Shown here in pieces: positions 36,301 through 46,709 of a stretch of 64,000 nucleotides of DNA. Position 1 is the stretch's first letter, and each line of letters begins with the position of its first letter. Below the pieces are notes generated by a model, which was not told the DNA's origin, did no database searches, and saw only the letters and a list, made by a program, of their open reading frames with translations. Source of the DNA: Marinobacter adhaerens HP15 (GTDB lineage: Bacteria > Pseudomonadota > Gammaproteobacteria > Pseudomonadales > Oleiphilaceae); NCBI RefSeq assembly GCF_000166295.1, contig NC_017506.1, positions 2,356,001 to 2,420,000 of the forward strand, read 5' to 3'. Position numbers and translations under genes: made by a program.

Positions 36301-38237
36301 CCGTACCACACCCGGCGGAACAGCTCCTCAAAGATCGGACGGATACGATGAATATCGACAACAGTCCCCTGGTGAGCCTGGAGCGTGAAGTCGTGAATCC
36401 ACACCGTTTTGTTGTGCCGGTCGATGACCTCGAAGGGGTGTTCGCCGATAACCCGGAAGCCGAGGTTGTCGAAGATCGGCATCACATCGGAAAGCGGCAA
36501 CGGTTCGTCCGGGTAGAAAAGCTTGAAATGCAGCGTGCTCTCGTCTTCTTCCAGAGCCCGGTAGAAGCTCATGGCAAGGTCATGATTGTTCGCCGATGAA
36601 GCGATATGCTCCAGATCGATCGCCGCTCGCCTTGGCGAGAACATATCGGTGTAGCTGGCCGGAAAACCGCCCGCCCACAAGCGATAGAGCTCATTGCCCT
36701 GCTCTTCGCCCCAGGCCTCACTCAGGGCTTCAGACAACCCATCACGCCAGGACTGGGCAAGCTCGATAACCTTTTCCCGGATCTCCGCCGTGGGCAGTTG
36801 GCGGTTCTCGACCTGGGGTACCCGTATGGTGAACTGGACCCGCGCAAGGACCGACTCGGAAAAGTGGGTGACAAACTCGACGTCTTCCGCTCCCAACCGG
36901 TCAACCAGCACCTGCTCGACTTTCAGCCGTAGTTCGGTGTTGTAGATGTCCCTCGGAAAGAACGCCAGGCAGGTCACGAACTGGCCATAAACGTCTTCCC
37001 GCAGGAACAATTCGATCCGGCGACGCTCCTGGATGTACAGGATACTTTTGGCCACCTTGAGCAGCTCGTCCTGCTCGATCTGGAACAGTTCGTCCCGGGG
37101 ATACACTGTCAGAATCTGCTCGAGTTCTTTACCGGCGTAGTCGTCACGCAGAAAACCGGACCGTTTCATCACGCTCTGGAATTTACGGCGCAGCAGGGGA
37201 ATCTCGTCCGGCCGCTCGTTATAGACGCGGGCAGTGTAAAGGCCCAGGAACCGCCGCTCACCGACTACCTCGCCTTTGCTGTTGAATTTCTTGACTGCGA
37301 TGTAGTCCGGGTAGGCGGGCCGGTGCACCCGCGAGCGCTGGGCCGATTTGGCGAAGATGAAAATATCATCGCTTCGGGTCATCTCGTGGCGCGTGCGCTG
37401 CGGCAGTTCGTTCAGGCGAACCCGGTCCGGGCGCTCGTTATTGACCCGGAGGATACCCAGTTCGGAATTCTCTACCCGACGCACCACCATGCCACTCTTG
37501 TCCTTGGCAAAGTCGTACTCGTCGTAGCCAAGGAACGTAAAATGGTCCCGGGCGAGCCATTCCAGAAACGCCCTGGCCTCTTCTTTCTGCTCCTCGTTAA
37601 TGCCCGCCGTGGTGTTGTCCAACTCACCAAGAATCTCGTTCACTTTCTCGGTAACTACCGGGAAGTCGCTGACAGCGATCCGCACCTCATGAAGCACGTT
37701 CTGCAGGGTGTCTTCCAGATCACGGAGATCCTCGGGATTACTGTGCCGATCAATCTCGAGGACAATGAACGCCTCGTAGTCCGAACCGGAGGCTTTCTTT
37801 TTAGACGTGTGCAGCTTCTCGAGTTTGCCATTCTGGTCGCGGTTCACCTGCAGGATCGAGTGCTGGATAGAATGGGTACCGATTTCCCGATGGTTGATTG
37901 CAATGCGCAGGGAATCAATCAGAAACGGAATGTTCGGATGCAGTATAAAAACAACGGTGTGAGTCGATTGCCAACCGTCACTCTCCAGGTCGGGGTTGAA
38001 AACGGCAACCGGAGTTTCCTCGGCAGACCGTTTCTGCAGAAACTGCCAGGCGGCCAGAACGGCGCCATAGGTATCCGCAAATCGTCGACTGACCAGCTCT
38101 TCAAGGGGAATATGAGCATAATGCTGCTTGGCAAATTCGCTGATTTTCTTGGCTTCGGTTTTGGAAATCTTCTTAGCGAAAGCGTCAGCCAACTGTTCAA
38201 AGAATTGATCCTTGCTGGCCACTGTCAGCGCATTCAT
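33351..38237 (-). CDS. gdhB: NAD-specific glutamate dehydrogenase, large (about 180 kDa) type
   Basis: A 1628-residue catabolic glutamate dehydrogenase of the kind described in Pseudomonas aeruginosa and Streptomyces, which deaminates glutamate to 2-oxoglutarate. The N-terminal 600 residues hold the ACT-like regulatory region; the catalytic core carries PVGAKGGFVAKRLP near residue 850, GIGDMGGDVFGNGM near residue 990, and EGGNLGLTQLGRIEFALKGG in the nucleotide-binding part. The C-terminal 400 residues are helical. Length and order are complete. In Pseudomonas the enzyme is induced by arginine; nothing in this promoter shows that directly. Confidence 0.95.
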   Translation of the reverse strand: MNALTVASKDQFFEQLADAFAKKISKTEAKKISEFAKQHYAHIPLEELVSRRFADTYGAVLAAWQFLQKRSAEETPVAVFNPDLESDGWQSTHTVVFILHPNIPFLIDSLRIAINHREIGTHSIQHSILQVNRDQNGKLEKLHTSKKKASGSDYEAFIVLEIDRHSNPEDLRDLEDTLQNVLHEVRIAVSDFPVVTEKVNEILGELDNTTAGINEEQKEEARAFLEWLARDHFTFLGYDEYDFAKDKSGMVVRRVENSELGILRVNNERPDRVRLNELPQRTRHEMTRSDDIFIFAKSAQRSRVHRPAYPDYIAVKKFNSKGEVVGERRFLGLYTARVYNERPDEIPLLRRKFQSVMKRSGFLRDDYAGKELEQILTVYPRDELFQIEQDELLKVAKSILYIQERRRIELFLREDVYGQFVTCLAFFPRDIYNTELRLKVEQVLVDRLGAEDVEFVTHFSESVLARVQFTIRVPQVENRQLPTAEIREKVIELAQSWRDGLSEALSEAWGEEQGNELYRLWAGGFPASYTDMFSPRRAAIDLEHIASSANNHDLAMSFYRALEEDESTLHFKLFYPDEPLPLSDVMPIFDNLGFRVIGEHPFEVIDRHNKTVWIHDFTLQAHQGTVVDIHRIRPIFEELFRRVWYGEAENDAFNRMLLSSYMSWREIALLRTYARYMRQIRFSNSQTFISNTLVNHVELTRLLLEFFEIRFNPERYQSPGKSQAAQQKLEIEFNAGLENVENLSEDRVLRLYLELIQATLRTNYYQHGESGGPKPYISVKFDPSRIPDMPLPMPMFEIFVYSPRVEGVHLRGGKVARGGLRWSDRFEDYRTEILGLVKAQQVKNAVIVPVGAKGGFVAKRLPDPSDREAFQAEGIEAYKTFIRGLLDITDNLVDAGIAPPERVIRHDDDDHYLVVAADKGTATFSDIANGLAAEYGFWMGDAFASGGSNGYDHKKMGITARGAWVSVERHFREMGINPGLDEFTAIGIGDMGGDVFGNGMLCSEKTKLVAAFNHVHIFVDPSPDPEKSYKERMRLFGLPRSAWTDYDSKLISKGGGVFSRNSKSIPVSPEMKKLLGIKSDRVPPNMLISHILKAQVDLLWVGGIGTYVKAASESHSDVGDKANDGLRINGSDLRCKVVGEGGNLGLTQLGRIEFALKGGRLNTDFIDNSGGVDCSDHEVNMKILLNRAVAMGDLTNKQRNIMLEEMTDDVAELVLKNNYRQTQAISIASEDAATRLEEYRRLMNTFESEGKLNRALEFLPDDETLSERKLDKKGLTRPELSVLISYVKGDLKQTLIDSTLPDDPLLAGEMYKVFPRDLTQKFSKELGEHQLRREIIATQIANDMVNHMGITFVERLNQSTGADAASIALAWIIARDVFRIDNWWDRIEALDFHVSAQLQMELMQDLMRLMRRSVRWLLRNRRAELSIQHHMERFADSVWAITAGLPEYLGDQAKTTWEKRHQALVDAGLPSELASVVSGTGHLYSSLGIIEAHEASGMPLKTVANLYYELGDRLDLNWFASAIASLQPGSHWQALARESFREDLDWQQRALTTGVLKLADKPEDVPACVEAWLSRHQQMIDRWKSMLSELKGVREPEYAMFSVALRELLDLAQSTMHQPHAEVEVQTN

Positions 38238-38400
38238 GGTCGACCTCAGTTAGTGTGAAATAAACGTAATCGGCGTATCGTCACATAAGCATAGTCAAAC
38301 CCTTGATTTTTGCCGGCCAGACGCCAAAACTTCGGCAACTACCTACGCACGATACGGGTTTCTCCGGAAAATCCTCAGATACAGAGAGCAGTCATTTCCA

Positions 38401-39363
<963 letters not shown>

Positions 39364-39400
39364 AGCCATCGACGGAAGCAATACACGGGAGCCGTCTGGC

Positions 39401-40342
39401 ATGGGCAACACCGAAGCAATAACGCACATCGGCCTACCGGATCTGATCCGCCTGCAGGCAGACGCACGGGCACTGAAACTGCCCTCTGCCCGCCCGGTGC
39501 GGACGCGTCAGGCCGGCTTGCAGCGCTCGCCGCAACGAGGCCGGGGCATGGCGTTTGCCGAGGTACGGTTGTACCAGCCCGGGGACGACATCCGTAGCAT
39601 CGACTGGCGGGTAACGGCGCGGCGCCAGGAGCCCCATACCAAGCTTTATGAGGAGGAACGGGAACGGCCCGTTCTTCTTCTTTGCGATCTCGGCCCAAGC
39701 CTGTTTTTTGCCAGTACCGGCGCCTTCAAGCAGGTTCGTTGCGCACAGATCGCCTCCATTCTGGCCTGGCTGGCACTCTGGTCGGGCGATCAGGTAGGTG
39801 GCATTGTCTTTAACGACGAGGCCCTGAGAGTGCTTCGCCCGGCGCGGCGGAAGAAATCAGTGCTGCGACTGCTGGATACTCTCGATGAACTGCAAAGAAG
39901 GGATAATCGAGGGCCGGAACAAAACGAGCCGTCCGGCCAGAGCCGCCTGGACATGGCACTGACCGAGGCTCGCAGGGTGGCCCATACCGGTAGCCGGATT
40001 TTCGTGATCAGCGATTTCCTGGATATCTCACAGGAGACGGGCACCCTGCTCGGCGCGCTCGCCCGCCATAACGGCGTCAGCGCCCTGAGGGTCGTGGATC
40101 CATTGGAAAAAGAGCTGCCGAAAAGCGGACGCTTTGCGATAGCCGGCCCGGACGGACCGGTATGGTTCGATGCCGGAAACCCCCGGTTCCAGAGGGCCTG
40201 GCACGAGAAAGTCACCAACCATGAACACCGGCTGGCAGAGTGTTTCCGTACCTCCGGCGTTACCATGGCAGAAGTGTCCACGGCGAATGACCCCGCAGCG
40301 ACCCTCAAATTGCTGCTGGGACCCGGAGGCCGCATAGGATGA
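39401..40342 (+). CDS. DUF58 domain protein
   Basis: A 313-residue soluble protein with the DUF58 core LYQPGDDIRSIDWRVTARR near residue 60 and a VWA-like C-terminal part (RPVLLLCDLGPS, IFVISDFLDI). DUF58 proteins regularly accompany MoxR ATPases. Its stop overlaps the next start as ATGA, so coupled translation is likely. Confidence 0.88.
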   Translation: MGNTEAITHIGLPDLIRLQADARALKLPSARPVRTRQAGLQRSPQRGRGMAFAEVRLYQPGDDIRSIDWRVTARRQEPHTKLYEEERERPVLLLCDLGPSLFFASTGAFKQVRCAQIASILAWLALWSGDQVGGIVFNDEALRVLRPARRKKSVLRLLDTLDELQRRDNRGPEQNEPSGQSRLDMALTEARRVAHTGSRIFVISDFLDISQETGTLLGALARHNGVSALRVVDPLEKELPKSGRFAIAGPDGPVWFDAGNPRFQRAWHEKVTNHEHRLAECFRTSGVTMAEVSTANDPAATLKLLLGPGGRIG

Positions 40343-40809
40343 ACCCGCAGGATCCACTCAGCCAGCTTCGGGACATTCACCTGCCTGAAACAGGGGGCCT
40401 CTGGCCTCCGGCGCCAGGTTGGTGGGTATTGGCCATTTTGCTCATTGCTGTGCTTGCTGCCCTGGTCTGGCTGTTTATCCGGCGGAGACAAAGAAACCGG
40501 TGGTTCCGCTCCGCTCGGGCCGAACTCGCCAGACTGGAACGATCAGCAGCCACTACCCCCGCGTGGTTCACACAACTGAACACCCTGCTGAAGCAGGCCG
40601 CCCGCGAGCGCTACCCGGAACAGCACCCGGAAGCGCTGACCGGCGATGCCTGGGTGGAATTCCTGTTAAAGACCGCCCCGAAGGACCGGGTTGCCTCCAG
40701 ACCGGTTGCCGAGGCTCTGGTTCACAGTGCCTGGCGACCTGAGGTTTCAACCAAGCCGGCCGACGCCCTGGCGTTCGCCCGTTTGTGGCTGGGAGGTCAG
40801 AAATGCTGA
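40339..40809 (+). CDS. DUF4381 domain membrane protein
   Basis: A 156-residue protein beginning with the family motif DPLSQLRDIHLPE and PGWW, one transmembrane helix (about residues 30-50) and a cytoplasmic helical domain with LNTLLKQAARERY and LTGDAWVEFL. It links the MoxR/DUF58 pair to the membrane VWA proteins. The next gene starts inside its stop (ATGCTGA). Confidence 0.85.
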   Translation: MNPQDPLSQLRDIHLPETGGLWPPAPGWWVLAILLIAVLAALVWLFIRRRQRNRWFRSARAELARLERSAATTPAWFTQLNTLLKQAARERYPEQHPEALTGDAWVEFLLKTAPKDRVASRPVAEALVHSAWRPEVSTKPADALAFARLWLGGQKC

Positions 40810-41831
40810 ATCTCGCCTGGCCCTGGGCACTGGTTCTGGTGCTCTTGCCCCTGATTCTCAAATGGCGCAAGCCCGGAGCGCAATCGGTCGACGCGCCCGT
40901 GTTGCCGGTTGGCCACTGGCTGTCGGACCTGCCCGGTGTCAGTCGTCGTGGCAATGCCGTACCGCTCTGGCAGCAACTGTTGCTGTTCCTGATGTGGACG
41001 CTTCTGGTGGTTGCCCTGGCACGGCCGCAGCATGTGGGCGAGCAGGTTCAGATGCCAGTTTCCGGCCGGGATCTCATGCTGGTCGTCGACATTTCCCCCA
41101 GCATGGATGAGCAGGATATGGTCCTTCAGGGCCGGAGTATTAATCGATTGCAGGCGGTCAAGCGCGTGCTTGATGACTTTATCTCCCGCCGCCAGGGTGA
41201 CCGGCTAGGTCTGATCCTGTTCGGCACCGAGCCCTACGTACAGGCGCCGCTCACCTTCGATCTGGAGACGGTCAGAACCCTGATGCGTGAGGCGGGCCTT
41301 GGCATGGCCGGGCGCGCCACGGCCATTGGCGACGCCGTGGGCCTGGCAACCAAACGCCTGAGAAACCGGCCCCAGGATCAGCGCGTTGTGGTCCTGCTGA
41401 CTGATGGCGCCAATACTGCGGGAGAAATCACCCCAGACAAAGCTACCGAAATCGCCGCGGCCGCCAGCATTCGCCTGTACACCATTGGTATTGGCGCCGA
41501 GTCCATGGTCCAGCGTGGGCTGCTGGGTTCGCGCCGGGTCAACCCATCCAGGGATCTGGACGAAAACCTGCTAACCCGCATGGCCCAGCAGACCGGCGGG
41601 GAGTATTTCCGGGCGCGCAGCCTGCCCGAGCTGGAGCTTATCTACGAGAGCATTGATCGACTGGAACCGATCGAGCTTGAAGGCAAGTTCTATCGGCCGG
41701 TAACCGAGCTCTATGTCTGGCCTGCCGGGCTCGCGGTCATTCTGTGGCTGGCGCTGTTCCTCGTCCGCCACGGGCGGGAACTTGTTGCTGAAACCCGCCG
41801 GAGCAAGGAGGAGAAAACGCATGTGGGCTGA
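40803..41831 (+). CDS. VWA domain membrane protein (BatA-like)
   Basis: A 342-residue protein with N-terminal transmembrane helices, a von Willebrand factor A domain with a full MIDAS site (VVDISPSMD at about residue 95, a Thr in GRATAIGDA and LLTDGANT), and a C-terminal transmembrane helix. I place the start at 40803, where GGAGGTCAG precedes the ATG. It overlaps the preceding gene by 7 nt and the next by 11 nt. Confidence 0.88.
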   Translation: MLNLAWPWALVLVLLPLILKWRKPGAQSVDAPVLPVGHWLSDLPGVSRRGNAVPLWQQLLLFLMWTLLVVALARPQHVGEQVQMPVSGRDLMLVVDISPSMDEQDMVLQGRSINRLQAVKRVLDDFISRRQGDRLGLILFGTEPYVQAPLTFDLETVRTLMREAGLGMAGRATAIGDAVGLATKRLRNRPQDQRVVVLLTDGANTAGEITPDKATEIAAAASIRLYTIGIGAESMVQRGLLGSRRVNPSRDLDENLLTRMAQQTGGEYFRARSLPELELIYESIDRLEPIELEGKFYRPVTELYVWPAGLAVILWLALFLVRHGRELVAETRRSKEEKTHVG

Positions 41832-43635
41832 CTTCCATTTCCTGCGCCCGCTCTGGCTGCTGTTAATCCTGCTGATACCGATACTGTATCTTGCATTCCG
41901 GCAACTCCGCATGGGCGACAGCGGATGGTCCCGGCTTATTCCGGCCCGCCTGCTCTCGCCCCTGATTCGTCACAACGGCAGCTCGGGCCAGTCGAACAAG
42001 TCACCTCTGGTTCCGGCCTCTTTGGCCCTGATCATTCTGTCCCTGGCCCTGGCCGGACCGGCCTGGCGGGAGGCACCGACACCGCTGAAACAACCCGGCG
42101 ATAGCCTCGTGATCGCACTGGACCTTTCACTGTCCATGCTGGCAACGGACGTGGAGCCTGATCGACTGACCCGGGCCAAACGGAAGATCCGGGATATTCT
42201 CGAGCTTCGGGAAGGCAGCCTGACCGGCCTGCTCGTCTTTTCCGGCGATGCCCACGTGGTGACACCGCTGACCGATGATAGCCGTACGATTGAGGGCATG
42301 CTCAACGTGCTGGACCCGGTGATCATGCCGGCGACAGGCAACCGGGCCGATCTCGCCGTTGCCCGCGCAAAGGCATTGCTGGAACAAGGCGCACCGGGCG
42401 AAGGTCGCATCCTGTTAATCACCGACAGCCTCAACGACGACTACGAAGGTACCATTCGGGACACGCTTTCCGGCACCGGATACGCGCTCAATACCCTGGT
42501 CGTCGGCACCGAGAACGGAGGCCCCATTCCCCTCGCCCGGCGCGGTTTCATACGGGAGAACGGCGACATTGTCATCAGTCGTGCTGAACCCGAAGCGCTG
42601 GCGGCACTCGCCCGCAGCAGCGGCGGCCAGAGCCATGAGCTGACCCTGGACGACACCGATATTGAAGCGCTCGACCTGAGCCCGCGGGACAGTGACGACT
42701 GGCAGGATTCCGAGGACGGCCTGACGGTCAATCGCTGGCAGGATGACGGTTACTGGTTGCTCTGGCTCGCGCTGCCGCTGGTTTTGATGGGATGGCGCCG
42801 GGGGGCTCTCAGTGCGCTTGCTTTGATCCTGCTGCCGGTCTGGCCGCAGCCGGCAGCCGCCATAAGCTGGGAAGAACTCTGGCAGAGGGAAGATCAGCGA
42901 GCTCCCGCCTTGATTCAGGACAACCCGGAATCAGCCGCCCGCCAGCTTGAAGACCCGGAATGGCGGGGCTCTGCCCTCTATCGTTCCGGCAAGTTCGACA
43001 GCGCCGCCGAAGCGTTTGCGCGCAAACAGGGTCCCCGTGCCAGTTACAACCGGGGCAATGCCCTGGCCCGTGCCGGAAAACTGGAAGAGGCCCTGGCTGC
43101 CTATGATGCGGCGCTGAACGCAGCGCCTGACATGGAAGACGCCCTTCACAACCGGAAAATTGTCGAGGAACTTCTGAATCAGGAACAGCAGAACCAGGAC
43201 GGCAACCAGGATAACAACCAACAGGAGTCCCGGAACTCCCAGGGCGACGGCAGTAATCAGCAACAAAACCGTCAGGGCCAGAACGGAAACAATGAAAGCG
43301 AGAATCCCGGCAGTCAGGGGAACAGTCAACAGCAGAACCCGGAAAACAACGAGTCTTCTTCCGACACGGAGAATCAGCAAGGCGGCCAGACGGCTGAACA
43401 GAATCAACAGCAGGCGGGCGAGCGCGGAGATCCCGAGCAGGCTTCCGGGGAGCAGGAAACCCCGTCCGGCCAGTCCCCGGCACCCGCCCCTATCTCTGAA
43501 ACACCGCTGACCCAGAGCCAGGAGCAGTGGCTCAGGCGCGTCCCTGACAATCCGGGCGGATTATTACAGCGCAAATTTCTGCAGCAGTATCAACAACGCC
43601 AGACTCCATCCGATGAGGGCGATACACCATGGTAA
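41821..43635 (+). CDS. VWA-TPR membrane protein (BatB/BatC-like) with Gln/Asn-rich tail
   Basis: A 604-residue protein that joins a BatB-like and a BatC-like half. Two N-terminal transmembrane helices precede a VWA domain with MIDAS motif DLSLS (about residue 100); two further membrane segments lie near residues 303-345; a TPR unit (ASYNRGNALARAGKLEEAL and following) lies near residues 408-450. The next 120 residues are low-complexity, dominated by Gln, Asn, Ser, Gly and Glu. The start at 41821 lies within the previous stop region. Such proteins form periplasmic or membrane scaffolds for MoxR clients. Confidence 0.86.
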   Translation: MWADFHFLRPLWLLLILLIPILYLAFRQLRMGDSGWSRLIPARLLSPLIRHNGSSGQSNKSPLVPASLALIILSLALAGPAWREAPTPLKQPGDSLVIALDLSLSMLATDVEPDRLTRAKRKIRDILELREGSLTGLLVFSGDAHVVTPLTDDSRTIEGMLNVLDPVIMPATGNRADLAVARAKALLEQGAPGEGRILLITDSLNDDYEGTIRDTLSGTGYALNTLVVGTENGGPIPLARRGFIRENGDIVISRAEPEALAALARSSGGQSHELTLDDTDIEALDLSPRDSDDWQDSEDGLTVNRWQDDGYWLLWLALPLVLMGWRRGALSALALILLPVWPQPAAAISWEELWQREDQRAPALIQDNPESAARQLEDPEWRGSALYRSGKFDSAAEAFARKQGPRASYNRGNALARAGKLEEALAAYDAALNAAPDMEDALHNRKIVEELLNQEQQNQDGNQDNNQQESRNSQGDGSNQQQNRQGQNGNNESENPGSQGNSQQQNPENNESSSDTENQQGGQTAEQNQQQAGERGDPEQASGEQETPSGQSPAPAPISETPLTQSQEQWLRRVPDNPGGLLQRKFLQQYQQRQTPSDEGDTPW

Positions 43636-45370
43636 AACGGCTGATGATTCCCGCCGTCTGTCTGTTTCTTCTGACGGCATTCTGGCTGCCGGCCCAGGCC
43701 CAGGCACAACCCCATACGCAGGCCCGGCAACTGACAGTCGAGCCGGACCGGACCCGCCTCTATGAGGGTGAGGTTCTGACCCTGACCGTAAAAGGCAGCA
43801 TGGAGATAGACATCAATCTCGGCAACCTGTTCGACTTCGACATGTCGAGCCTGCCCAAGCCTGATATAGAGAAAGTGGAACCAGATTTTGAGATCCTGGC
43901 CCAGAACCAGCAGTACAGTATCCGCACCGTAAACAGTCAGATGGTGGGTGAAATCACCTGGACCTACCAATTGGCACCGAAAACCACCGGCGAACTGACC
44001 ATTCCTGCACTCACCTTCAAGGATGCTGTTTCGGAGCCGGTTACCGTGGAAGTCGTCGACGGCTCGCCGCCAGACCAGGCCGCGCCTGGAAGGGACAGCT
44101 TTATCGAGCTGTCCGCCGACAAGGATGAAGTCTATGTGCAGGAGCAACTGATCCTGACAGTGCGGCTTTTCTTCAGGGGCAACCTCATTCGCGGCGAGCT
44201 GTCTGAGCCGACCCATCCCCATGTGATTATCGAATCCCTGGGCAGGCAGCAGGAATTTTCACGCTATCGCGACGGTGTGCGATACCGCGTGGTGGAGCGG
44301 CGCTACGCGATCTTCCCCCAACGACCGGGAACCTTGAAGCTGCCCCCCGTACGCTTCGAGGGACAGGCCAGAGATGCCTCTGGCAGCCTCCGTTTCCTGA
44401 GGGACAGTGAGGAGCTTTTTGAGGTGCCGGTCAAGGATGTCCCGGCCCAGTTCAGTGGCGATACCTGGCTGCCGGCAACAGGCTTGTCGCTTGAGGAGTC
44501 CGGGCTTCCGCCGTCACTGGAAGTCGCGACCGGCGAAAACATTACCCGAGAGATCAGGCTGACGGCGGCGGGCTTGCCCGGGGAGGCACTGCCACCCTTA
44601 CCCGATACGGTCCCGGACGGACTGAGAAGTTACCCGGAAGAGCCAGAGAGGCAGACCGAAACAACGCCGGCAGGCCTGACCTCTTCGCTGAAGCAATCCG
44701 TGGCTCTGGTTCCGGTTGAGGCGGGACAGATGACGTTGCCAGCCATTCGCATTTACTGGTGGGATACCGAAGCGGATCGGGAACGCGTTGCCGTCATCCC
44801 GGAAAAAAACTGACGGTGACGGATCCGAATGCCGTCGCCGCCGAACCGCCGCAACCCGCGAATGGAGAACCGGCCCCTGAACCGGACACGATCAGCCCGG
44901 AATCATCGACTGACCGGACAGCACCGGAGGCCGGGTTGTGGCAGTGGCTCACCCTGGCGTTCGGCATACTCTGGGCCGGAACCTTGATGGCATGGTGGTG
45001 GTCGCGCAAAGGCGCCAAGAACGCCCCCGACTTTACTCAGCACAATGACGATGAAGATGTCGCCTTCGAGCACCTGATCACGGCCGTGAGAAGCGGTTCA
45101 GCCCGGACACCGGAGCTGCTGGTAGCATGGGCCAATCGGCACAGACCCGGCGAACACTTCCGTTCCGCGTCTGACGTTGTGCACCACTTCCAGGACGAGA
45201 CCATGGCAACAGAGCTAGGCAAGCTCCAGGCCCGGTTTTTTGCGCCAGACCATGACAACGAAAACTGGGATGGACGGCCACTGGCCCGGACTCTTGAGGC
45301 CATTCGAAAGCGAAAACAGACGCGGGCAAACGCCGATCTGCCTCCGCTTTATCCCAAGGGCCTCTCCTGA
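43629..45370 (+). CDS. BatD (oxygen-tolerance) protein split by an apparent -1 frameshift
   Basis: Two frames together make one BatD protein of about 580 residues. The first (43629-44813, 394 residues) has a signal peptide ending AQAQA and the beta-rich periplasmic repeats up to IYWWDTEADRERVAVIPEKN, then a TGA. The second, from 44810 in the -1 frame to 45370 (186 residues), supplies LTVTDP, a Pro/Glu linker, the transmembrane helix around LWQWLTLAFGILWAG and the cytoplasmic tail. A run of seven A at 44803-44809 is the junction; one extra A restores the full protein. It may be a base error, a real mutation, or recoding (see the site below). It is the last gene of the MoxR operon. Confidence 0.8.
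44803..44840 (+). other. Possible -1 frameshift signal in batD
   Basis: In the reading frame the codons are GAA AAA AAC TGA, so A AAA AAC (44804-44810) is a canonical slippery heptamer with a stop codon directly after it. A 9-bp stem, CGGTGACGG (44814-44822) with CCGTCGCCG (44832-44840), one G-U pair and a 9-nt loop, begins 3 nt later. No strong Shine-Dalgarno-like stimulator is visible upstream. Confidence 0.35.
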
Positions 45371-45373
45371 GGA

Positions 45374-46641
45374 TCAGTCAATCAGTTGCTGATCGATCAC
45401 AACCGCTACAGGCGCTTCCTGGCTCTCGTTAACGGCTACAGGAACGTCGGTGCTGCCCTGCCAGTCTCCTGCTTGGGCGGCCACATTGCCGGAACGACTG
45501 AGACGGGCGGTTACAACCACCTCGTCAACACTGGAAATGGTAGCCTGCGGTGACATGGCGTACCGGTCGTCCAGCCGGATCTCCACCGGCAACTGGTCTG
45601 CCGTCAGCCGGGCTACTGCCAGAGGCGGGCCCTGCTGGACATTGGGCTGGCGAGCAAACAGGAACAGAGTGGTATCTGCAGGCACCTGATTCTGGAAGTC
45701 CTCGGAAAGCGTTACCCGAACGGTAACCCCAGCACCGGAGGTTTCGGCAGCGGCCACCTGTGCCGGTGGTTCCTCGCCGAGACGGGTGTAGGCTTCACGA
45801 ATACCTTCCCGAATGGAGCCAATCTGGGGGTGGTCGGGTGCTACGGTTTCGATCCGCTCCCAGTACTCGATGGCTTCCCGATAGTTCTGCTGGCTGAAGG
45901 CGTTGATCCCCAGCAAACCGAGGGCATTCACTTCATCCGGGTTCAGCTCACGGGCCTGCTCAATGGCCGCCGTAACCTCTTTCGTCATGGCGCCCTGGCT
46001 ACCGAAGAACAGCGCCTGGGCAGACAGACCATAAGCAACGGCTCGCGCCCGACTATCGTCATTAACACTGTCGGCCAGTTGCCGGAACGCCCAGGCGGCA
46101 TCGTCGAAGCGTTCCAGACGCATGTAGGTGCGTCCCAGCATTGCCCAGCCGTCCGGATTATCCGGGCTGGCTTCCAGCCGTTCCCGGAGCTGCCCTGAAA
46201 GCTCGGTCATCTGGGCCTGCCTCGATCCTTCGGTGGTTCCCATTTCCTGCATGGTAATGAACTGTTCAACCCGGTCCATCGCGCCCCAGCGCTCATACAG
46301 ATAAACCGTGGCAGCCGGGATCAATAGAATCGAGACCAGGGCCACTGCCATGGCACTCCTGCGGCCACTGATCACGGGCCTCACCTGGTCCTGCTCTGGA
46401 ACGTCATCGAGCATGCTCCCTGCAAGCTCCTCCTTGAGTTGCCGGTAATTTTCGTCGTCCAGAATACCGGCCTCGTATTCGTTGTCGAGCTCCTTCATCC
46501 TGGAGCGATAGGCCATCAGATTCTGGTTTTTCAGGTCCGTCTGTTTCCTCGTGCCGAGCCGATGGAAAAGACGGGGTACAAGACAAACAACAGGGCAAGA
46601 ACAATCAGTACCGTTGCGGCAATCCAGAAAGTGTCAGTCAT
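45374..46641 (-). CDS. ccmI: Cytochrome c maturation protein CcmI, frameshifted near its N terminus
   Basis: CcmI brings apocytochrome c to the haem ligation complex. The frame from the ATG at 46641 reads MTDTFWIAATVLIVLALLF, the expected first transmembrane helix, but runs into a stop after 37 codons. In another frame the protein continues HRLGTRKQTDLKNQNL, then MAYRSRMKELDNEYEAGI to the stop at 45374 (open from 46516). One T missing in the run at 46566-46569 (AAAA on the plus strand) explains the break; with it the protein has 422 residues. A second transmembrane helix and TPR repeats (SPDNPDGWAMLGRTYMRL) follow. It is the last ccm gene. Confidence 0.82.
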
Positions 46642-46709
46642 GGAGTTTCAGTCACAGGTTCAGAATTAAGAATGAGGTTGCGGCCAGGACATGCCGGAAA
46701 GTGCCGGCT

